NCBI GenBank assembly: GCA_947630335.1
Contig: CANRHE010000002.1
Location: forward strand, 1 to 54,997
Direction: 5' to 3'
DNA: 54,997 nucleotides
From: an uncultured Sphingobacterium sp.
GTDB lineage: Bacteria; Bacteroidota; Bacteroidia; Sphingobacteriales; Sphingobacteriaceae
Below are positions 37,872-48,500 of the stretch, piece by piece. How positions within the stretch are numbered: position 1 is the stretch's first letter; each line of letters starts with the position of its first letter. Under the pieces are notes generated by a model. That model ran no database searches, was not told where the DNA came from, and was given only the letters and a program-made list of their open reading frames with translations. The position numbers and the translations under genes were made by a program.

Positions 37872-38897
37872 TTATTTAGCTTTCACAGTGAATGTCTCCA
37901 TTTTTACACCTCTATCTCTCATAACCAATGTGTCTTTAGTTGTTACGGACATTTGTGCCATTTCAATAGTATAGTCAAGATACAGGACATCTCTATCTAC
38001 ATTACCCCAGCTATTTTTGTCTCCTTTCTTAACAAAACTACCAGATCCATTAACAGTTACACCGCTTGTGCCAGATGATATTGAACAATTGTTTTCATTG
38101 AATGTTAGAATTAATTCTACAGGTATATTGGTATTATCTACATTTTTGAAAATAAGTGGAAATTTTGTATTTTTTAAGGAAGCTGTTGTCAAACTTACCA
38201 CCTCATCCTTTTCAATAAATTGTTGACGTCTTATTTGAGTCTGATTGAGACTTATATTACCATTTTTCCCAACTATTACATCCTTACCTCTACGTAAATA
38301 ATTTCCATGCCATGTATTGATGTATTTAATAGCATATAATGTAAAATCTTTTGGTGTGACCTCCCAATGTTCTGCAATCATTTTGTTTGGATTGGAGACT
38401 AATGGTTTGCCAGATAAAATAGTATCTGCATTTGCTACATTAGTAAGCTTTATAGGAAGTACGTAATTTGTTGTTAAGGCTTTTGGATCATTAAAAAAAG
38501 CATCCGTTAATTGTACCTCTACACCACCTATAATTTTTCCTTGCGGAATGACTATTTTATTTGATAATAGTTTGTAATACTCACTTGGAAGAGGTAATAT
38601 ATCACGTCCATCCATATAGGTGATGCCATTTGTTAAAGAATTATCAACTAAAAAATCTATTGTAACGTCAGCTGAGTTCTTATAAACTCCTCCCGTCGTA
38701 GCCATTATATTTATTTTGTGCTGATTATCTAATGAAGTATCAAATACATCTTCCCCCATTGTAAGTGTTCGCACGGGATTTTGATATGCAAAATAAACTG
38801 ATTGGTATTCATAATCTGGAAACTCCCATTCTTGATTTTTGCAAGCTCCTAATGTTAATAGGAGCATTACATATATTAAATTCTTTTTTTTCATCAT
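37872..38897 (-). CDS. xusE: XusE-like surface lipoprotein (DUF1735/DUF4361)
   Basis: 341 residues from the ATG at 38897 (MMKKKNLIYVMLLLTLGAC, lipobox). A start at 38927 is open but would place ten residues before a normal lipoprotein signal, and 38894 is also possible. The N-terminal half contains a DUF1735-type region (ADVTIDFLVDNSLTN, LPSEYYKLLSNKIVIPQGK) and the C-terminal half DUF4361 (YAIKYINTWHGNYLRRGKD). It occupies the position of xusE, between the second SusD and the surface GH10, so a surface glycan-binding role is likely; direct evidence of binding is not visible in the sequence. Confidence 0.85.
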   Translation of the reverse strand: MMKKKNLIYVMLLLTLGACKNQEWEFPDYEYQSVYFAYQNPVRTLTMGEDVFDTSLDNQHKINIMATTGGVYKNSADVTIDFLVDNSLTNGITYMDGRDILPLPSEYYKLLSNKIVIPQGKIIGGVEVQLTDAFFNDPKALTTNYVLPIKLTNVANADTILSGKPLVSNPNKMIAEHWEVTPKDFTLYAIKYINTWHGNYLRRGKDVIVGKNGNISLNQTQIRRQQFIEKDEVVSLTTASLKNTKFPLIFKNVDNTNIPVELILTFNENNCSISSGTSGVTVNGSGSFVKKGDKNSWGNVDRDVLYLDYTIEMAQMSVTTKDTLVMRDRGVKMETFTVKAK

Positions 38898-38927
38898 TAT
38901 AATTTTCAAATAAATTGCTTTCAACAA

Positions 38928-40691
38928 TTACCAACCTGTATTTTGTAATAAATTATTATATTTCAATAATTCACTGTACGGAATAGGGGCATAATTCATA
39001 TAACTTTCATATACTCTATTTTCAACTGGAATAACCTCATATATATTATCACTAATTTTAATTCCTTGTGCTGTCTCGCTCAATGACATATTCCATCTGC
39101 GTAAATCCCAAAATCTAAACCCCTCGAAACATAATTCTAAACGTCTTTCATTACGGATCAATTCACGCATTTTATCCTTATCACCTTTTACTTCTTCCAA
39201 ATAGGCATCATTATTGGACGTACCTATACCAGCTCGTTTTCGGATCGCTTTTATAATATCATACGCAGAAAAAGCGTGACTTCCTCCATTAGTTGGTCCC
39301 CATGCTTCATTAGCAGCTTCTGCATAGGCCAAATATATTTCAGTCATACGAAGACGTGGGATTATATGATATTGACCAGAGACTGAAGAAGGATTAAGGT
39401 TAACATCTTGACGGAGTAACTTTCGTAAATAAAAACCTGTACGCGTAGATGTTTCTACTTTATTTAACCCATCATTTGTATTGCTACTAATAGCTGTATT
39501 AATTGCAGTATTGTTGACCCCTGCTGTTCCTCCATTCACTAAGATGTAATTTTTCAATCTTGGATCGCGATTTTCATAAGGATTATTTGGATTATACGAA
39601 CTAGCAACATTATCAATAGGATAGCCATTAAGCATAGGGAAGGCATTAACCAAATTTTGCGTTGGGTTGATACGACCTTTTCCAAATAGAGTAGGAGGAA
39701 AATTATCTGCTTCTAAATTCGAACTTACGCCGCCTCTATCTACGCGCCAAAGGATTTCTGCAGTATTTTTACCTTCATTCATAGCATCAACACTTGCCTT
39801 TTGATAAAATAATGCCCCATTTTGATCAATACCTGCTACTCCTCCTTTTTGAGCTATTACAAGGCCTGCATAATTTGCTGCATCTTCCCATGTCGTTGTA
39901 TTACCACTCGAAAATGCCGGACTAGCTGCTAATAAAGCCGCCTTTGCTTTAATTGCTTGAGCAATCCGTTTTGTCATTCTTAATCTGAAATATGTCCCGA
40001 ATACACGGTTATAATCATCTTTATTAATTCCTATACCTTGATATTTTGCTGGAACCTGACTATCTGAAGCTATGTCTTCAAAGTCTAATGGTAAAAGACT
40101 TTCAGCTAATGATATATCCTTATAAAGTTGGGTCATACATTCCTCAAATGTTGCTCTTTTGTGATTAAAGTCTGAATCTAATGTTTCGTGTTCAAGGATT
40201 ATAGGTACACCTAGTAACTCTCCGCTCGCTGTTTTACCAGCATGCGATTGAAGTAAGTGAAACATGAATAATGCTCTTAATCCATATGCTTCTCCTTTCA
40301 TACGGTCATTGAACATCGTAGCAACAGCTGGCGTAGTTGCCCATTCTACTTTATCCGTGATGGAAAGAAAATTGTTAATGTATTGAATTGCGGACATACT
40401 ATTTCTCCATTGATCCAACGGATTATTCATTGCTGTCCATTGTCCGGTTGCAATTTTTAAATAGTTATTTCCTTTGTCATTGGATACGGCGTCATCGGTA
40501 GCTACATCATTGAATGACCAATTATTTGTTGGAACTCTATTATAACCGTTTAATAATAATCCTTGAGCGTATAGTGGTCTACTATATGCTGCATCAATAT
40601 CAAGTATATTTTCAATTGCTGGCTCAAACATATCTTCACATGAGGTGAAAAACAGGGCTGTTATGATACTTAATCTTAATAATTTTTTCAT
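38928..40691 (-). CDS. xusD: SusD-family xylan-binding lipoprotein (second pair)
   Basis: 587 residues with lipoprotein signal MKKLLRLSIITALFFTSC. The N-terminal helical region (LYAQGLLLNGYNRVPTN, WRNSMSAIQYINNFL) and the C-terminal RagB/SusD motif (RLRMTEIYLAYAEAANEAWG, RNERRLELCFEGFRFWDLRRW) are both complete. SusD proteins cap the SusC channel and bind the glycan at the cell surface. It starts 26 nt after the preceding SusC gene. By order it corresponds to xusD. The binding aromatics cannot be assigned without a structure. Confidence 0.93.
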   Translation of the reverse strand: MKKLLRLSIITALFFTSCEDMFEPAIENILDIDAAYSRPLYAQGLLLNGYNRVPTNNWSFNDVATDDAVSNDKGNNYLKIATGQWTAMNNPLDQWRNSMSAIQYINNFLSITDKVEWATTPAVATMFNDRMKGEAYGLRALFMFHLLQSHAGKTASGELLGVPIILEHETLDSDFNHKRATFEECMTQLYKDISLAESLLPLDFEDIASDSQVPAKYQGIGINKDDYNRVFGTYFRLRMTKRIAQAIKAKAALLAASPAFSSGNTTTWEDAANYAGLVIAQKGGVAGIDQNGALFYQKASVDAMNEGKNTAEILWRVDRGGVSSNLEADNFPPTLFGKGRINPTQNLVNAFPMLNGYPIDNVASSYNPNNPYENRDPRLKNYILVNGGTAGVNNTAINTAISSNTNDGLNKVETSTRTGFYLRKLLRQDVNLNPSSVSGQYHIIPRLRMTEIYLAYAEAANEAWGPTNGGSHAFSAYDIIKAIRKRAGIGTSNNDAYLEEVKGDKDKMRELIRNERRLELCFEGFRFWDLRRWNMSLSETAQGIKISDNIYEVIPVENRVYESYMNYAPIPYSELLKYNNLLQNTGW

Positions 40692-40717
40692 TTGTAAATT
40701 CTTTTTAATGCTAAAAA

Positions 40718-43597
40718 TTAAAATAATGCCTTAACTCCAAAGTTGAAAAAACGCGTATGCGGTGTTTGGCCTATATTTAGCTGCATAGTTTCTTTCTCTT
40801 TTGCAAAGGTTAACAAATTGAATCCATTCACATAAGCACCTAATTCTTTCAAAATCCCTTTGCCGAAAAAATCTGAAGGAAAATCATATGATATTTGAAC
40901 CTTAGATAGATCAAATCGGTTAGTTTTGTACATCCAAAAATCAGAATTTCTAAAATTATTATCACTATTATTGGTGGTCAATCTTGGATATGATGCTGTT
41001 TCTGCTGTTTCTGGCGTCCATCTATCTCTTACAATTTCTGAGTATTTATCTTCACCATTTATCCAAAAATAGGAGTTGTTTTTAAGCGCATTTGCACCAT
41101 ATCTTCCAGTTGCAACAGCAAAGAATGTTAAACTTTTATATTTTGCTGTAAGATTAATTCCTATAGAAAACGGTGAGCCAGCCCATCCTCCTTTACCTAA
41201 ATACACCTCATCTCTTGAATCAACAGTTCCATCGCCATTTTGATCAATGTATTTGATATCACCTGGTTTAACTTCTCCAAAAGTACTTACTGCATGGTTA
41301 TCTATATCATTTTGATCTTTATAGAATCCAGCACTTTGTAATCCCCAGATAGCATCTAGCGGTGTACCTGTACGATTTTGATAGCTATTTTCATATAGTT
41401 CATCACGTCTTACTGCTTTGGTGTCATAATACATTCCATTTACGCCCAAAGCAATGAATGTATCGTTGAATTTTTTATTAAAGCTCACACCAAAGTCAAT
41501 TCCTTTCCGTTCATCAATGTTGTAATTAACATAAGGTATATCAGAGTACGTTGGCCAATATGACATAAAATACATAGGATATAATGTACTTGGTTGTACT
41601 AATAGTCCATGCATTCGATTATAAAAATAGGTTGTATTAAATAATATTGTATTATTAAATAATGCTCCTTCTAATCCTACGGTAAATTCACGTCTTTGCG
41701 GATATCCCATTTTCATGTTTTCTCCTCTGAAACGATCGAATGTATGTACTAATTCACCATCACGCCAACTGTACCAAGCAGCATTATTATAAGTATAATA
41801 TCCTTGATACATGTAATAGTCTGTAATGTCTAAATCTGTATTAATAATACCGGCTGATGTTGAAAGTCTTAAATCATTAAAAATTGAGTTATCCTTCATG
41901 AAATTTTCTTCAGATAATCTCCATGCTAAAGATACAGTAGGAGATAATGCAGATCGCTTTCCATCAGGTAACTTTGCTGAGTGAGGTAAAGCCGTACTAA
42001 AATCAACATAGTATTTACTTAAATAATTGTACCCCAAATTAAAGCCAAGATTCGCATTGCTATTTTTGTGATATTGCTGTGAAATTCCAATTTGAAATGC
42101 ATTCGCTAACAATATTGCAGAGACATTATGTTTATCATCAAATGTTCTAAAATAATTGAATTGACCTGTTAAACCAATGGTTTGTCTATAAGCACTACCT
42201 CCAATATTTTGAACCCCAGATATACGATCTTCACCGTATTTAGTCAATGCACTTATTAGATCAGCACCATCATAGTTGTTCCATGAAGCTTGGTATACTG
42301 CATATCCATTATTATAAGATTGATTATATTGATTTTGATAATCAATAGCCATTGCCGTTTTAAAACTCAAGCCTTCCGTAATACCCTTCAGGTCAAAATT
42401 TATACCTGTGTTGAATTGAAATTGACGATTTAGGTGTTGATTAGTCCCTCCAGCATAAACATTTGCAAAAGCATTTGTTTGATCTAACTGACTTCCTCCT
42501 AACAAATACTTCCCATCAACTAGAAAATTACTATTGTTGACATATATCCATGAATTTTCGTCTGATTGTTCAATCATATCAATAGGAATTAATGGCGAAA
42601 AGCGATGAGGTCTAACCGTAGCGGCTGCTCCCCAATAGTCAGCATTTACTCCTTTGGATGTATAAAAACTTGCAGTAGCATCAACATTTAAAGAGATAAT
42701 AGATGTTAGTTGTACATCAATATTCCCACGTAAATTAAATCGATTTGATGTATTATTATTTTTAGCTTCACCGAAGTTTAATAATGAACCAGCTGACCAA
42801 AAACCAAAATTCGTATAATATTGCGTTCTATCATTTCCACCAGATATTTCAGCAGTAGCGTCATATCTATTATAGCTATTTTTGATATATTGTTTATCAT
42901 AATAGTCTACATTTGGATAGCGGTATGGATTTTTTCCAGCAGAATGATGATAAATTGTTTCATCTGAGTACAAGTTAGGAAGGCCATCGTTTCTTCTTGC
43001 TTCATTATATAATGTCATATATTCTGCTGATCCCAAATACTTAGGATAACTTATTGGTGTATGTATACCTGCATTTGCTCGAATATTTATTTTCTGTTCA
43101 CCAGAGAATCCACGTTTCGTTGTAATAAGTATTACACCCTTGGCGGCACGACTACCATATAATGCTATTGCATTTGCACCTTTTAAAAAGGTTACTTGCT
43201 TAATTTCAGAAGGCATTATATTATCGGCATCACGCGGAAATCCATCTACTAATACTAATTGTCCACTATTTCCCCAAATGTGGCCATTATAGCCCGAAAC
43301 TAAGGCGTCCAAGTTACTTAAACTATGCGTAGTATAGTTTTTTTGTAATAAATCATCTAGGTCGACAGTTTGCACTGCGCCCATTAGGTCTTTCTTTTGA
43401 ACTTTTCTAAAGGCAACTGGTACTAACTCTTTATCATTAGCGCTTGTATCTTGTATTGATGTCCAAGAAGCTGTTTTTCCACCATCCGTTAATTGAATGG
43501 ATTTACGTATATTTATTATAGTAGTTCCAGAAGCATTGATTATTACTACATTAGTAATAATCAGGCTTAATACTATTTTTAGTTTACTGTATCTCAT
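40718..43597 (-). CDS. xusC: SusC-family TonB-dependent transporter, short plug (second pair)
   Basis: 959 residues, shorter than usual for SusC. A signal sequence is followed directly by a plug-like region; the N-terminal carboxypeptidase-regulatory-like domain is absent and there is no clear TonB box. The plug lacks the usual IRGxxS segment: LSNLDALVSGYNGHIWGNSG runs almost straight into QLVLVDGFPRDADNIMPSEI, followed by FLKGANAIALYGSRAAKGVI. The barrel ends in the expected aromatic residue (FNFGVKALF). Order and DGFPRD motif match xusC. Whether this plug is still energised by TonB, or the protein partners XusA, is open. Confidence 0.9.
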   Translation of the reverse strand: MRYSKLKIVLSLIITNVVIINASGTTIINIRKSIQLTDGGKTASWTSIQDTSANDKELVPVAFRKVQKKDLMGAVQTVDLDDLLQKNYTTHSLSNLDALVSGYNGHIWGNSGQLVLVDGFPRDADNIMPSEIKQVTFLKGANAIALYGSRAAKGVILITTKRGFSGEQKINIRANAGIHTPISYPKYLGSAEYMTLYNEARRNDGLPNLYSDETIYHHSAGKNPYRYPNVDYYDKQYIKNSYNRYDATAEISGGNDRTQYYTNFGFWSAGSLLNFGEAKNNNTSNRFNLRGNIDVQLTSIISLNVDATASFYTSKGVNADYWGAAATVRPHRFSPLIPIDMIEQSDENSWIYVNNSNFLVDGKYLLGGSQLDQTNAFANVYAGGTNQHLNRQFQFNTGINFDLKGITEGLSFKTAMAIDYQNQYNQSYNNGYAVYQASWNNYDGADLISALTKYGEDRISGVQNIGGSAYRQTIGLTGQFNYFRTFDDKHNVSAILLANAFQIGISQQYHKNSNANLGFNLGYNYLSKYYVDFSTALPHSAKLPDGKRSALSPTVSLAWRLSEENFMKDNSIFNDLRLSTSAGIINTDLDITDYYMYQGYYTYNNAAWYSWRDGELVHTFDRFRGENMKMGYPQRREFTVGLEGALFNNTILFNTTYFYNRMHGLLVQPSTLYPMYFMSYWPTYSDIPYVNYNIDERKGIDFGVSFNKKFNDTFIALGVNGMYYDTKAVRRDELYENSYQNRTGTPLDAIWGLQSAGFYKDQNDIDNHAVSTFGEVKPGDIKYIDQNGDGTVDSRDEVYLGKGGWAGSPFSIGINLTAKYKSLTFFAVATGRYGANALKNNSYFWINGEDKYSEIVRDRWTPETAETASYPRLTTNNSDNNFRNSDFWMYKTNRFDLSKVQISYDFPSDFFGKGILKELGAYVNGFNLLTFAKEKETMQLNIGQTPHTRFFNFGVKALF

Positions 43598-43633
43598 AAT
43601 TTTTAATATTTAAAAATACTTTTCACCTGAAAA

Positions 43634-45541
43634 TTACCAACCTGGGTTTTGTCCATACTCAGGATACATACTTACGTCCGCAACCTTTAATGGTAACCAA
43701 TAATGTTTACTTGTGAATTTTCTTTCTAATAATACTTTCTCTTTTAAATTTACCACGCGATTTTTTGTGGGATCAGAAGTGTCGAATGCACCAGTTCTAT
43801 CAAACTCGATCGCAGTTTTTTTGGTATATCCTGGTTCAGTTAATAATAACCATCTTCTTAGATCATTGAATCGGTGTCCTTCATAAGATAATTCTACTGC
43901 ACGTTCTCTACGTATTTCGTTCAAAAATAGATCTGGAGAGCTTAAATAATTGCTATTAATGTCAGCAACACCTGCACGTTTACGAATTATATTAATTGCA
44001 TCTACTGCTGTTTTGCTATAATTACTAGATTTACCTGTTACAGAACCATATCCCATAAGAGCGGCTTCTGCATACATTAAGTACACATCCGCTAAACGCA
44101 TGTAGGGTACATAAATATGCATATTGGTTCCCCAGTCGTATGCACGGTCATATTTGTTTGCAGTTAATGGAACAAATTTGCGTAAGACATAACCCGTTTG
44201 GCTACCATTTTGGATATTTCTATAATTACCATTTGTATACAGTTGCGCAAATCTTCTCTTTTCTTCTGGTAAGTCGGTATCAGTAATAGTTCCTTTAACG
44301 ACTTGTACTCCATCAAATATAATATCATTATAGAACCTTGGATCGCGATCTTTCCAGGGATAATTAGGATCGTATCCAGACTCAGCATCTGCTTTTGTGA
44401 TATCTTTAATGGGTAAGCCATTGGCCATACCATAATAATTAACATAGTTTGCTGTAGGTAAAAATTTCAAGGCATCCCCGTCACTTATTAGACTAGGAAT
44501 ATATTGCTTACTTGTTCCATAATGAGTGTTATTTCCAGCATTATAGGGGCCTCTGAATATCGCTTCCGTACTTCCTGCTAATGCCCAGTTCTCACTCAGC
44601 GTATAGAAGTTTTTATAGTAATTAGCAAATTCAACCAATTTATGCGGAGCCTGACCACTTTCTGTTAAGGATAATAATTCGCCAAATGCTTCTGCAGCTT
44701 TCTTGCAATAATCACTTTGATATGTACGGCTACCAGTCACAGTTAGATTCATAAGAGGACTTCCTGCCCATAAGTAATTTTTACCTAAATATCCTAATGC
44801 CATTATCTTATTGATACGTAATGCATTTTTACCCAGAGTACGCTTACCTGGATTTGTATCATCCCAATTAATAGGTAATAAGTTAGCCGCTTCTCTAAAG
44901 TCTGCAGCGGCAAGATCTGCGCATTCATGATAGCTTAATCTAGGCAGTGCTAGTTTCTCATCACTTGGCAGTACGTAATTAATGTAAGGCATTCCTCCAA
45001 AATACTCCATTAAACGATGGTGAAACCAACCACGAAAAAACAAAAGCTGTCCTTTGATAAGATCTCGTTCCTCTTGCGTTGCCTCAGTCATTTTATCAAG
45101 GTTTTCTATACCTATACTAATTTTACGAAGGCCATACCAAGCTGCATTCCAAAGATCTTTATTTGTATTTCTATCATTAGGTATAAATGTAGTAGTGAAA
45201 TCGGCCTGTTCCATCCAGCCAGCTCCCCATCCATCATGCTGAGCTTGCCAACCCCAAAAGTTACCATTATCAATTTTATGAATAAAATGATAATCGCCAG
45301 CTGTAGATGTTATTTCATCTTCTCCCCAGTTCCAAGAGTTTGTCCAATAATTATTGCTAAAATTGACTACACAATGGTATAATTCTTCGGTATATCCTTG
45401 AAAGTTTGTGAAATTTTTAAACGCTTCATCTGCCGATACTATAGAATTTTCTTCTTTATCTAAATATTTTTCACAAGATATCATTACTGAAGAGCCTGAT
45501 ATCATACCACATACTAATATTATATTAAAATATTTTTTCAT
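43634..45541 (-). CDS. xusB: SusD-family xylan-binding lipoprotein (first pair)
   Basis: 635 residues with lipoprotein signal MKKYFNIILVCGMISGSSVM to SC. SusD features: NFTNFQGYTEELYHCVVNF near the start, GLRKISIGIENLDKM with LLFFRGWFHHRLMEYFGGMP in the middle, and the C-terminal MRLADVYLMYAEAALMGYG plus RRERAVELSYEGHRFNDLRRW. It follows the first SusC gene by 11 nt, so the pair is translationally close. By order it corresponds to xusB, the main xylan-binding SusD of the xus cluster in Prevotella and Bacteroides. Its surface exposure and glycan binding are taken from the family. Confidence 0.94.
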   Translation of the reverse strand: MKKYFNIILVCGMISGSSVMISCEKYLDKEENSIVSADEAFKNFTNFQGYTEELYHCVVNFSNNYWTNSWNWGEDEITSTAGDYHFIHKIDNGNFWGWQAQHDGWGAGWMEQADFTTTFIPNDRNTNKDLWNAAWYGLRKISIGIENLDKMTEATQEERDLIKGQLLFFRGWFHHRLMEYFGGMPYINYVLPSDEKLALPRLSYHECADLAAADFREAANLLPINWDDTNPGKRTLGKNALRINKIMALGYLGKNYLWAGSPLMNLTVTGSRTYQSDYCKKAAEAFGELLSLTESGQAPHKLVEFANYYKNFYTLSENWALAGSTEAIFRGPYNAGNNTHYGTSKQYIPSLISDGDALKFLPTANYVNYYGMANGLPIKDITKADAESGYDPNYPWKDRDPRFYNDIIFDGVQVVKGTITDTDLPEEKRRFAQLYTNGNYRNIQNGSQTGYVLRKFVPLTANKYDRAYDWGTNMHIYVPYMRLADVYLMYAEAALMGYGSVTGKSSNYSKTAVDAINIIRKRAGVADINSNYLSSPDLFLNEIRRERAVELSYEGHRFNDLRRWLLLTEPGYTKKTAIEFDRTGAFDTSDPTKNRVVNLKEKVLLERKFTSKHYWLPLKVADVSMYPEYGQNPGW

Positions 45542-45552
45542 TACTCGTCCGA

Positions 45553-48500
45553 TTAAAATGTAATGTTTGCACCTAAATTAAAACGCTTTACAGTTGGATA
45601 TGCTCCTTGGGAAGCCCAACCTGTACCTGCATAGTTAGATTCTCTGTCATCAGGCATATCAGACCAAAACAATAAGTTATGACCATTTAAGAATATTCTG
45701 ACATGTTGTAATCCAAGACGACGTACAAAACTTGTTTGGTTAGATAAATTATAAGCAACTTCAGCAGTTTTTAAACGGATGTAAGAGCCATCAAACATAA
45801 ATCTATTAGCAGCTGTATAGGTACTTGGTGTTGCTAACCATCGTGGTAATGGCACGTCTGCATCAGTTTGATTTTTTGACCAGTATGTTCCTTCGTAATA
45901 AGCCAAGTTACGCTGTCTTATAAAGCTTTCTAGAACAACTTGTCTAGTTACATTGTTGACACCATACCATTGAGTCATCACGCTGATGTTTTTCCAATCA
46001 AATCCAATTGTTAAATTATAAGTGTTTTGTGGTACTGAAGGATAAGCAAAAGGAATATTATCTTTAGTATCTATTATACCATCTCCATTATAATCAATGA
46101 TATGATAGTTACCAGGTAATTTATTAGCATCATTATTATCATGAATAGTACTACCATATAACTCATCCCAAGTATTATAATACCCTGAACTTACATAAGA
46201 ATAAGTTTGGCTAATCTGCTTATTATTATTCTTTTGATATTCAGGTAATAATAGGGGACTATCACCTTCAATTACTTTATCTTTAGCATGTGTGAAATTT
46301 AAGTCTCCCCAAACTCTCCAGTCAGTATTAATTCGTTTATTAACTTTAAATTCAATTTCGTAGCCCTTGTTTTCTACAATACCTAAGTTCGCAACAGGAG
46401 CCGCTACCCCAAAATAATCCGGAATAGCTCGATTATTACCAGGAATAAGTACATCAGTACGCTTGTCACTGAATATATTTACCTGTCCATTTATTAAACC
46501 ATTTAAGAAACCAAAATCAACTCCAAAGTTTAACTTTCTAACTTTTTCCCAACGTACATTAGGGTTTCCAAGCACATTCTCTTTAAACCATGTATAGGTA
46601 CTTTTCTCCGGAGATTCTCCAACTACCCCCATATGAGATTGTCCACCATAAGTCCATTGTGTAAGGTATAACCATCTGCCATATACATTATCATCTCCAA
46701 TATCTCCATAAGATGCTCGAAATTTTAATTGATCCAACCAAGTTATATCCTTCATAAAGTTTTCCTGAGATACTAACCATCCCACACCACCGGAGTTAAA
46801 AAATCCAAAGCGATATTTTGGTGCAAATTTCTCAGATCCTGTGTACGCACCATTATATTCGATCATATACTTGTTTTTGAAATTATATGTGGTACGAAAT
46901 ACCCAATCTTCACGAAAAAATGGTTGCTCGCTTCCAGTTGCATATTGATTACGATTAAATAGACCCATTGCAGTTATATTGTGATTTTCTGCTATCTGCG
47001 TTGCGTAGTTTAACTGTAATTGATAGAACAATCGACGATATGTTTGCCAGTTATTGACAGCTCCAGCTTGTTGAGCCCAATTAATTCCTTCTACAAAATT
47101 AAATCTACTTCCATCTAAATTTTGCCCGTACACAGCTAAACCTGTTACAGGATCTATCCATTTAGTTTGTACATTATTATATAAATCATTCACACCACGA
47201 CCAGCTTCAACAAACGTATTATCTAATGAAATATTTGCTCTTACATTTAATCCATTTACAAACATTTTCAGATCTTGCTCTAGAATAAAATCTGTTGTAA
47301 TTCTGCTAGTAGTTGTTTTCTCAATACCTGATGTCGCTAATACCTGAGCAGAGTTAATACCTGCTTGTGTATCGGGTTGATAAAATCCCCATGTACCATC
47401 TGAATATCTCGGGTATACGAGATCTGGCGCAACTGTATATGCAGCTATCCAATAGGAATACGAATTACCTCCTCCCCAAGGACTTTTTCTTGTACCATGT
47501 GATCCTGCAATGTTAGCAGAGAATTTAGTAGTTTTTGTAAGCTGAAAATCAAGGTTAGAACGCATGTTTAATCGATTGAATCCATATCCAGCTTTATATC
47601 CGCGGTTGTTATCATTCGTGCGGAACATATCACCTTCATATAAATAATCGGCACTAGCGAAATATTTGACGACTTCAGTTCCTCCAGAAATATTTAAGTT
47701 ACTATTTTGTGAAAAGGCATGACCTTTGAACAATTCATCAGCCCAATTAGTATTTACATAACGTTCAGCTTCTTCAATATTAGCAGGGTATCTATACTTA
47801 TCAATAACGGCTTGCGGTTGATAAGAAACCCAGCTATTTGGCGATAACCCTAACTCATTTTCAATGACGCGATTACGTAACATCATAGCATCATATGAAT
47901 CCATTTTTCCAGGCAGCTGAGAAACGGTTTTTACAATATTATTTACGGTACCCCTTACAGAAGCTCTTCCTTCTTGACCTCTTTTGGTTGTAATTAAGAT
48001 TACACCGTTAGCGCCACGTACCCCGTATACTGCAGTAGCCGAAGCATCTTTAAGTACAGATACTGTTTCAATAGAACTTATATCTACGCTACTTAGAGGA
48101 CGCTCTACACCATCTACCATGATGAGGGGATCTGTATTGTTCCAAGTACTTCTACCTCTAATAACTATTCTTGGATCCTCTTCTCCGGGCATACCTGTAC
48201 TGGCTGTTGTAACTACACCAGGAACATTCCCAGTCAAAGCAGCGCCAACGCTTGATACACCTCCAGCTCGTTCTAAGACTTTACCAGATGTTTGCGTCAC
48301 TGCACCGACTACAGTTTCTTTTTTCTGTTTTCCATAACCTACAACTACGGTTTCTTCAATTTCAATATTCGCTGATTTTAAAGAAACACTAATAATAGTT
48401 CTATTCGTAATGTCAATATCTTGCGGTTCGAATCCTACCTTGGATATAACAAGAATATTTTTATCCTTTGGGACTTGAAGAACAAACTTACCATTGGAAT

